Assembly (NCBI RefSeq): GCF_001625215.2 | Contig: NC_030385.2 | Coordinates: forward strand, 42,123,598 to 42,187,597 | Direction of reading: 5' to 3' | DNA: 64,000 bases | From: Daucus carota subsp. sativus | Lineage: Eukaryota; Streptophyta; Magnoliopsida; Apiales; Apiaceae | Shown: piece after piece, positions 56,920 to 64,000 of the stretch | How the letters are laid out: each line of letters opens with the position of its first letter | Numbering within the stretch: the stretch's first letter is position 1 | Notes under the pieces: generated by a model | The model's database searches: none | The model's input: the letters and a program-made list of their open reading frames with translations, nothing else | Told to the model about the DNA's origin: nothing | Position numbers and translations under genes: made by a program

Positions 56920-58391
56920 CAGACTCATAAAATTCAAGTGAGCTGAAAGAAAGTAATGCATTCAAATAGGGTTTCGTTATACACAGAATCAAAAAAAAAA
57001 AAAACTATGTATTTGTTTTTAGAACCATTTTTATTCCAATTTTGTTAGATATTTGTTTTCCATGAGCTTGCAACTATATTTAAATTGTTGTTGCTTTCAG
57101 CCCAACCTGAAATTAGCAAGTAATCCATCCTGAACCAACTTAGTTAATGCTTGATACTGAGAACTACAAAATAACCAAAAGAATTGCCATAGATTAGAAT
57201 GTACAATAGCGAGTGTCCAAATTCCAAATTAAGAAGTATAGCAAAATGTACATTAAAACAAATAAAGAAAAGGAGAAGTAGAAGTAGAGATCAATGTCAA
57301 GTTAATATCTGTATTTCAGTAATGAAGTAGAGATTAATGTGAAGTTAATATCTGTAGTTCAGCAATATGGCCAACATTTTGTAATTTATATACCAAGAAT
57401 AGAAAGAACAGAAAAAGGGAATTTAATTATCATGCATGCATCTATCACACACATAAAAAAAATATATGGAGCCAATCCACATTATACAAGCATACTAGGC
57501 AGTTACTTGCTAAGAGAGAATCACTTCACTACTTAAGTATCAGATATGCAGCATTGTTCTATTGTTTTTTCTTTTCTGTGAGACTGTGCAATGCTTGTTA
57601 TATATGATTTTGATCAAGTAGGATTGACTATAATGAGCTCCAATAGAAGGTGTGTGCTCTTACTATTTCAATAGAAATTCATAGCCAGCTATTAAATGCA
57701 AACAGAAATCACCAATTCTTTTGCTGGTTAAAAATACCATTTCTATATCGATTTCTATCCAGGAAGCAATTAAAGACTCGTAGTTGTATAAAATATATAA
57801 ACACATGCAGATAATTAAAAATTGAAATGAGGATCTCATTATTAAATGACAACTTAACAGCTCTACCTCAAAATTTTGTAGTAAATTAAACATAGCTCAA
57901 GTACGGAAGTTACTTCATACCTCTTATTGTTGCACAGCTTCAATAAGGGTTTTCTCTAAGTTCATCTCACTTTGAAAATTCTCTACTTTACGCTTACTTC
58001 TATAATCTCAATAGCATATTATGTACACCGACTTCAGACCTAAGAGCATAAGTCAACAGATACCAGTCGTTCCTCATGGCCTTTATATTTTCCCTGAAGT
58101 ATGACTTCACGTAAGCAACTCCAATCATAGAGGTAACAGGAACTATCTATTCAAGTACCAAGGATAAGGTGCAGCTCCAATCATTTACACTTCTCTTCCA
58201 GAGTGGTACCAACGATTTCCAACACAATATTGCAATTGATTTGCAGACTATGGCTGGGCAGGTATGGACAGAAAAAAAATTCTGTTCTGCTGGCAGAGTA
58301 TAGGATAGATGCACTCTAACGTAGATAAATTGACCAATTGAAGTTAATAGACACATGAAATATGGCTGTCAAATTATCTTCATCTCAATTC
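56920..58391. other. Intergenic region with a 42-bp near-tandem repeat
   Basis: GTAGAGATCAATGTCAAGTT and GTAGAGATTAATGTGAAGTT head two adjacent similar units (about 57285-57370). Otherwise no gene, RNA or element ends are recognised. The right part will contain the 3' UTR of the PPR gene. Confidence 0.55.
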
Positions 58392-60521
58392 TTAGCCCTC
58401 GAAACCCATTAAGGTTACATCTAAATGTGCCCCGTAACCTTCATCCTTCATTTGTTTAGTCAATGCTTGTAATTCAACCCGTATGTGGTCAATTTTTGAA
58501 TGTAGTTGATCTCCAACGACAAAGACATGTATATGATTTTTCAGCTCAATCCAACTACACCCAGGAAGTTTGCTCACTCCTCGAAGTTTCATCATCTTTC
58601 GTACACGCTCCACATCTTCTCGCCTTCCTAATACTTCGTAAATACCTGACAACAAAACATATGTAGATGATTCTCCTGAACCTAGTTCCATCAGTTTCTC
58701 TCCTGCATAAACCCCCAGTTCATAGTCACGGTAGTTTCGACAAGCACTTAACAAAATTCGCCACAAGTGTACACCATGATCAAAGGTTATTGTCTCAATT
58801 AACTCTTTTGCTTCGTAGAGCTTTCCTGCACGGGTCAATATATCGACCATGCATGAAAAATGCTCCACTCTTGGGGTAATACCATATTCATCAGACATCA
58901 TTTTAAAATAGAACCAACCTCCATCTACCAAGCCCTTGTGACTACAAGCATTGAGAATGTGAACAAAAGTGACACTGTCCGGGGTTGTGTTCTCTACTAG
59001 CATCTCTTGGAAAAGATTAAGTGCTTCATGACCATGTCCATTTTGAGAAAGACCTGAAATCATTGAATTCCATGACACCACATCCTTATTAGGCATTCTT
59101 CTAAAGACAAGATTACCATCGTTCAGGCTTCCACACTTTGCATACATCATCAACAGGGCACTTCCAATTGGAACTTCCAGACCAAATCCAAATTTAATGG
59201 TATGAGCATGGATCTGCTTTCCCTGATCCAAACAAACAAGGTTAGAGCAAGCTTTTAGAACACGGGCCATAGTTAACTCATTTGGCATAACGCTTTCTAT
59301 CTGCATTTTACAGTACAAGTCGATAGCATATTCATTCTCCTCAGCTTCAATGTACCCTCCAATCATGGAAGTCCACAATACAATATCAGGTTCCTGCAGA
59401 TAATCAAACACCTTCCTAGCATCTCCTACACAGCAACATTTAGCATACATACCAACCAAAGTTGTCATTAAATGAATTTTTGATTCATATCCCGACTTCA
59501 CAAGAAAACCATGAACTTGCTTTCCCAACTCCAATCCACCACTATCACTACAAACATTTAGGACAGCAACGAGGGTCGATTCATTAAACTCCACCTTGAA
59601 AAATTGCATCTTAGAGAACAAACTCAAAGCCTGTTCAGAATCCCCTGATTGCACCAGCCCAGTGATAATTGCTGTCCATGTAATAGAATTCTTGTCCCTC
59701 ACCAACTCAAATGACATAATGGCATCTTTCAAGATACCACACTTGACATACATTGTAACCAAAGCATTGCCAACAGACGAAACCAAAGAATACCCAAGCT
59801 TAACAACAAGACAATGAAGCTGTTTACCAATAAAAACATCATCACTCGACGTCAAAGCACTAAGCACACTAGTAAAAACAAACTCATTAACACCTCCAAC
59901 ATCTTCCCACATCATCATCTTAAAAACCCCCAAAGCACCAAACACAAACCTCTCCATAGCATACCCCGAGATCATCGAAGCCCAGGTAACCGAATTCCTC
60001 TCAATCATTCTATCAAAAACCACACGAGCATCACAAACAACACCCAATTTACAATACATATTAACCAAAGAACTCCCCACAAAAACATCATAACAGTATC
60101 CAATCTTCATTGCAACCGAATGAACTTGCTGCCCAACAAACAAATCCAACAAATTACAAGCAGCATTACAAACCCCCGGAAAAGTATGACCATCAGGGAC
60201 CAACCCAACTTGTGAAAGCAAGAGTTTGAACAAATTAATAACAAAGATTGAATTTTGAACACAACCCAGTTGAGAATGAGCATTGATGAGAGTGTTGTAA
60301 GAGACAATGTCTTTTTCTTGAATTTCTTGAAAAATGAGGTTGGATTGGGGCAAGTGTTGGCACTTGGCATACAAGTTGATGAGAGTGTTGGCTATGTAAG
60401 TTGATGATAGTTGGCCTGTTTTGATGATGTGGGCATGAAGTGTTTGGCCTTGTTTCAGGTGTTTGTGTTGTGTCAGGTGGAGAATTTGAGACAACAATGT
60501 TTGTGTGGGGAGTTTCATCAA
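58392..60521 (-). CDS. PLS-class pentatricopeptide repeat protein, E/E+ type
   Basis: Intronless gene of 709 codons. The protein is built of tandem PPR units of P, L and S type, with typical repeats such as NTLINLYAKCQHLPQSNLIF, KDVVSWNSMISGLSQNGHGH and VTFVHILNACSHKGLVDGGW. It ends in E and E+ motifs (LWRILLSACRNYRDYELGVY, then GCSWIELKNHIHVFVVGDQL from about residue 653) without a DYW deaminase domain. Proteins of this class bind organellar RNA one base per repeat and usually recruit an editing deaminase in trans. Overall it is most like Arabidopsis At2g33680 (from memory of that sequence). The N-terminus shows no strong targeting signal by eye. The gene is intact; a hAT derivative ends 110 bases upstream of its ATG. 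Confidence 0.94.
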   Translation of the reverse strand: MMKLPTQTLLSQILHLTQHKHLKQGQTLHAHIIKTGQLSSTYIANTLINLYAKCQHLPQSNLIFQEIQEKDIVSYNTLINAHSQLGCVQNSIFVINLFKLLLSQVGLVPDGHTFPGVCNAACNLLDLFVGQQVHSVAMKIGYCYDVFVGSSLVNMYCKLGVVCDARVVFDRMIERNSVTWASMISGYAMERFVFGALGVFKMMMWEDVGGVNEFVFTSVLSALTSSDDVFIGKQLHCLVVKLGYSLVSSVGNALVTMYVKCGILKDAIMSFELVRDKNSITWTAIITGLVQSGDSEQALSLFSKMQFFKVEFNESTLVAVLNVCSDSGGLELGKQVHGFLVKSGYESKIHLMTTLVGMYAKCCCVGDARKVFDYLQEPDIVLWTSMIGGYIEAEENEYAIDLYCKMQIESVMPNELTMARVLKACSNLVCLDQGKQIHAHTIKFGFGLEVPIGSALLMMYAKCGSLNDGNLVFRRMPNKDVVSWNSMISGLSQNGHGHEALNLFQEMLVENTTPDSVTFVHILNACSHKGLVDGGWFYFKMMSDEYGITPRVEHFSCMVDILTRAGKLYEAKELIETITFDHGVHLWRILLSACRNYRDYELGVYAGEKLMELGSGESSTYVLLSGIYEVLGRREDVERVRKMMKLRGVSKLPGCSWIELKNHIHVFVVGDQLHSKIDHIRVELQALTKQMKDEGYGAHLDVTLMGFEG

Positions 60522-60630
60522 GGTTTGGACCGTTTGGTCCTGTGTTTCTCGGGAATATTCTCTTTATTTCATGTCTGAAAACGAGTTGTATCGGTGTGGT
60601 GTATCATGTATGTATAGAGGTTACTGTAAC

Positions 60631-61904
60631 CATACTTGTTAAGGCGTAAAGGCGAGGCTAGACGATAGTCCACCGCCTAACTGCCTAGGCGGTTAGGCGA
60701 GCGCCTAGGCGGTAATTAGACGGATTATACGTTTAATAATATATTGATTATATTTTTTATATACATATATTTATATGTTATAATAAAATAGCATAGATTA
60801 ACTATAATTAAATACCAAAAGTAAATATTATATAAAGTTAAGAGGAACAGGTCTAAAACATACAAATCTAGTAATTTCTACAAGAAAACTATGATAAACT
60901 AGATGATAAAATCATCAAGAAAAGGTTGTTCTTCATTTCCGGGTCGACTTTGAGTTGCACTCGGTATTTCCCCGTAATCATCATCAATATCTTCGTCATC
61001 ATTTTCATTTGACAATATGTCATTGTCCTGGACTTCTTCTTCACTTTCAAAATCGTGCAAGTGAAAAGTACGTGAAGTGTGCGCACGAGAAGAACCTGCA
61101 CCAGTCAAGTGTTGCTTGAGTCTATTGATCCCCTGTTTTACTTGTTTTCCACAAAGAATACATTCAATACAGCCTTTCACTTCTGGATCAGGCCAATATC
61201 CATACTTCCATCCGGGATCAATTGACTTAGCCTTATGTTTAGGATCAGTTTTGGGATCAATTACTTCATTACTCTTTCCGGATTCAGCCATTACAAACAC
61301 TATCAAAAATAGACATGCTTTATGTGTTATATATACAAGTGTATGATATGTATATAATTATGTGTTATAAATGTATACTTATGTACACACATATATGTTT
61401 CTACATACATATCTCATAAATATAATACATATATATACACAGGTATATACATATATATATCTATATATATGTAAGAGAACAAGGAAAAAAAGAATAGTGT
61501 GTGTGTGTAAGAGAAAAGAAGAAGAATCAAAGAAGAATTAAAGAAGAAAGAATACCTGATTGATTAATTTCTATCCAGTAGTCTCGTGTTTCTCTCTCTA
61601 GTTCGTTGAAAATTAGGGTTATGACGGCTGCTGTTATAACATATAAGTTATAAGATACACGTGTTGGGCTGGGCCTGGATAATTGGGCTGGACCGGGCCA
61701 AAAATTATTTGGGCTGGACCGGGTCAGAAACTAAGACGAATTAGACGAGAAAAGGCGAGAAAGGCGTCGTCTTATCCGCCTAGGCGGCCCTGGGCGTCGC
61801 CTACCCACTAAAAATCAAGACGGGTCGGACGCCTTCACATTTTTTACCGCCTTGCCGCCTAGGCGACGCCTAGGCGACGCCTAGGCGACGTCTTAACAAC
61901 TATG
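60631..61904. mobile_element. Internally deleted hAT element keeping a BED zinc finger
   Basis: A perfect 8-bp target duplication, ACTGTAAC at 60623-60630 and 61905-61912, encloses 1274 bp. Ends CATACTTGTTAAGGCG and, inverted, CATAGTTGTTAAGACG. Subterminal zones are packed with the palindrome CGCCTAGGCG and variants (60655-60720 and 61760-61890). The only coding is a BED-finger frame; the catalytic and dimerisation parts of a hAT transposase are missing. Confidence 0.93.
60899..61291 (-). CDS. BED-type zinc finger fragment of a hAT transposase
   Basis: Open frame of 130 codons from the ATG at 61291 (MAESGKSNEVID). It contains a BED finger: DPGWKYGYWPDP, CIECILCGKQVKQGINRLKQ, HLTG and a second His (SSRAHTSR). 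A very acidic tail follows (EEEVQDNDILSNENDDEDID). In hAT transposases this N-terminal finger binds the subterminal DNA repeats. Here nothing follows, so the product, if made, could bind element ends but not transpose. A donor-like or chance stop at the end cannot be told apart. It is preceded on its own strand by a leader rich in TA and GA repeats (about 61300-61560). Confidence 0.72.
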   Translation of the reverse strand: MAESGKSNEVIDPKTDPKHKAKSIDPGWKYGYWPDPEVKGCIECILCGKQVKQGINRLKQHLTGAGSSRAHTSRTFHLHDFESEEEVQDNDILSNENDDEDIDDDYGEIPSATQSRPGNEEQPFLDDFII

Positions 61905-62489
61905 ACTGTAACTCAGCTGTGTATTTGCGCTTGAATCATTGTCAATTCACGATTATCTCTTCTTTTCTTGCTAAAGAAATTGTAATGCGAAAACTATGTC
62001 TGATTATTAAGCCTGATTTATAATTCTGATCAATATGTGATTGAATCAATATAGTTTAATTTTAGTAAGGTACATAAAAATTCTGGTACCCTTTTTTTTA
62101 ATCCGAGCTCAAATTTCGTAAACAATTTTTAAAAAAAATAATAATAATTAGATATATCTCTTCACATAATTCGATATGCTTATTTGAATTGCTTCATCCT
62201 TCCCACTCCTTAGGAGGATGCTCATTTGAGTTACCGTTAGCTTTTTCAATTTGATTTAACGAAATGCAACCGTTACTCTGTTGAGTGGTTTATATGAGAT
62301 TAAAAATTTCACAGTGATGCGGATGATAGCAAGGTAGCTTTTCCACCTACATGAAACGAAAAAAGTAGACTTGTTCAAGCATCTATGGTAAGGAAATGAG
62401 TGAGGTAACCTTTCCATATATATGAAACGCACACTGCCTAGTACAAGCCAAATTTAAGCTGTGAATTCTGATGCTCAACAAGTTGGGGC

Positions 62490-62756
62490 TATGGTGTGGC
62501 TTGTGTGAGTTTAAAGATTGGACCGTGGGAAGGAAAGTGCAAACTGTTAGCAATGCCTCTAGATGATTTCGACGTTATATTGAGCATTGATTTCCTATTG
62601 GCAGCTAAGTGCTCAGTGCTTTTGAGGATTTTGAGGAGTGTCAGAACAATGGATCATGCAAGGAAAGAAGCGCGCATTCGCGCTACCAGGCATTTGCGGG
62701 GAGGGGAACCCAGTTCCTGCTCGTTTCGTATCAATCTTTTTCAAAAAGATGTTTGA
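62490..62756 (+). pseudogene. Ty3/gypsy retrotransposon protease fragment
   Basis: The frame carries VSLKIGPWEGKCKLLAMPLD followed by DFDVILSIDFL, matching the C-terminal half of gypsy retropepsins (usual form LDDFDVILGMDFL). After about 62610 the frame loses similarity. No reverse transcriptase or LTR nearby. An isolated relic. Confidence 0.65.
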
Positions 62757-62851
62757 CGAAGGCGGGGCCATTTTGTTGAAGTTGCTGTTTCACACCATTC
62801 AAAAATGACATTGGGCTGAAATAAGTGATCCAGTTGATAATTAACTCTTAT

Positions 62852-63212
62852 TTTTAAATACAATAAACACAATAAATAATGAAGGAAAGTGAGTAAATTT
62901 ACTATAACTTTATATTATTTCAGTTCTATGTGTGTGAAACAACAAATTACTGTAGTGTCAATTTTCTTTTCTGAAACAACTCTGTTGAGTTGAATTTAAC
63001 TGTCAAATGCAAGTTCTATATCAATTGAAATTCGGTTAGAAATTATAAGGTCAAGCAACTAGGCTTATAAAACAGTTGATTCCATAATACCACCAAATTA
63101 GTTGTATTTTAAGTCTTCATCAAATTCAAATTCAAGAGAGTAATTAAATTTGGTCATATACATAGATAACTTAATTATAATCATCACTCCCTTAAAGTAT
63201 TTACAGTAATTT
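62852..63212. repeat. Dispersed 350-bp direct repeat, copy 2 (partner 43405-43757)
   Basis: Same orientation and almost the same sequence as copy 1; it differs by small indels, including an insertion near 62938 (AACAACAAATTACTGTAGTG). Confidence 0.85.
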
Positions 63213-63216
63213 TTAG

Positions 63217-63420
63217 AGTGATTGACACTTTGCACCCGTTATGTTTAGGCGCTTTTTCGATTTGGTCTTAAACAATTTTTTTTGGCAGTATGCACCCTAA
63301 AATTTGAAAAACGTTTCGCTTTGCACCCCTTTGACCACTCTCCGTTAATTGACCGTTAAAGTTAACAGATTTCAGGTTTTCACTTTGCACCCCACAACTT
63401 TAAATTTTTTCATAAATATT
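63217..63420 (+). mobile_element. Probable left end of a MULE-like element
   Basis: GAGTGATTGACACTTTGCAC, with TTTGCACCCC repeated at about 63320-63395, resembles the terminal GAGTTAATTACAGTTTGTAA of the foldback in RPL35. No inverted partner is found before the window ends, so the element is truncated or extends outside. Confidence 0.4.
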
Positions 63421-64000
63421 TTGAAATATTTTTTTTTTCAGAAAAATTATTTTTGAGACCTATCTCATTGCAAATTAATCACGTCTATACACTATATATG
63501 TGTGTGAGTAATACTTATAGTTATAATACAAAACAATTATTAGGATTAGCAAAAGCAAGCACAACCAAGTTTACTGTGAGCGAGCAAGGTAGCTCTGGGA
63601 CAATGCAGTATTAGGGGGTTTGGTTGATGTTTTTGATAAATTTCAATCTCTGCAGTAGACTCGAGTTATTGGTTTCGGTTCTTAATTTTGTTAGTGATAT
63701 TATATCATTTAGTTGACTCGTGCTACACTCAGTCTAATGCCTCTTAACCTTATCGTATTATATATGAATTAATACTCGCACTTGTTGATGCTCTAATTAA
63801 TTAATACATAATTTAAGGTCCTGTTTTCATCATCTACCCTCTGTTGCTTTGAAATTTGTCAATTCATTAGGTGCCATTCCATGATTGCTTCTCTCTATTT
63901 CAGTGTCTCCGTTGGCATCCTTGGCAAAACAGTGTGCATAATTTGAAGAACCATCGGTGAAGACAATTAGTGGGGAAAATGTTTTAACGTGGGAAAATAT
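63421..64000. other. Unassigned AT-rich DNA to window end
   Basis: No gene, RNA or element terminus recognised. Confidence 0.5.

Noticed and set aside
59596-60215. Plus-strand frames of 73 and 133 codons opposite the PPR gene
   Set aside because: Antisense shadows of the intact PPR frame.

Overview
This is a 64 kb stretch of AT-rich plant nuclear DNA. The evidence is spliced genes with GT-AG introns, plant-specific families (UGT74-type glycosyltransferases, PLS-class PPR, malectin-like proteins, RPL35 with a four-base first coding exon) and plant transposon types. The protein families suggest a eudicot, perhaps an asterid; the species cannot be fixed from the sequence alone.

Layout. 1-3.6 kb: two tandem malectin-like genes on the minus strand, the first cut by the window edge. 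5.0-6.7 kb: a non-autonomous Helitron with a hAT-type element nested inside it. 7.3-7.7 kb: a foldback element. 8.2-23.4 kb: one 18-exon coiled-coil protein gene (plus strand, 681 aa predicted) whose introns hold a 1.6 kb retroposed insertion, a Stowaway MITE, a local duplication, a tRNA-derived SINE, a 290 bp Helitron and a hAT element. 25.4-30.2 kb: two tandem UGT74-like glycosyltransferase genes. 31.0-33.0 kb: a pectate-lyase-family gene. 33.5-35.9 kb: RPL35 on the minus strand with a MULE-like foldback in an intron. 36.6-42.9 kb: two inverted-repeat elements seated in (TA)n tracts, then an endogenous pararetrovirus (Caulimoviridae-like) relic, also bounded by (TA)n. 44.4-53.5 kb: an F-box array with two intact genes inside a 3 kb tandem segmental duplication, three truncated pseudogenes and a solo LTR. 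54.6-56.9 kb: two Stowaway MITEs and a broken monoacylglycerol-lipase-like gene. 58.4-60.5 kb: an intronless PPR gene. Right after it, in its upstream region, lies a 1.27 kb hAT derivative that still encodes a BED zinc finger. The last 2 kb holds a Ty3/gypsy protease fragment, a copy of a repeat found 19.4 kb to the left and a MULE-like end.

The host genes are functionally unrelated and form no pathway cluster; the pairs and arrays (malectin-like, UGT, F-box) are local duplications. The clearest signal beyond ordinary genes is the mobile-element content. Several insertions can be defined to the base by target-site duplications. Three hAT-type elements carry different but self-complementary subterminal repeats, and one of these also carries a BED-finger reading frame. 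The SINE and the 1.6 kb retroposed insertion share the same 3' tail. Nothing seen amounts to a clearly new biological system; the most unusual items are ranked in the findings.
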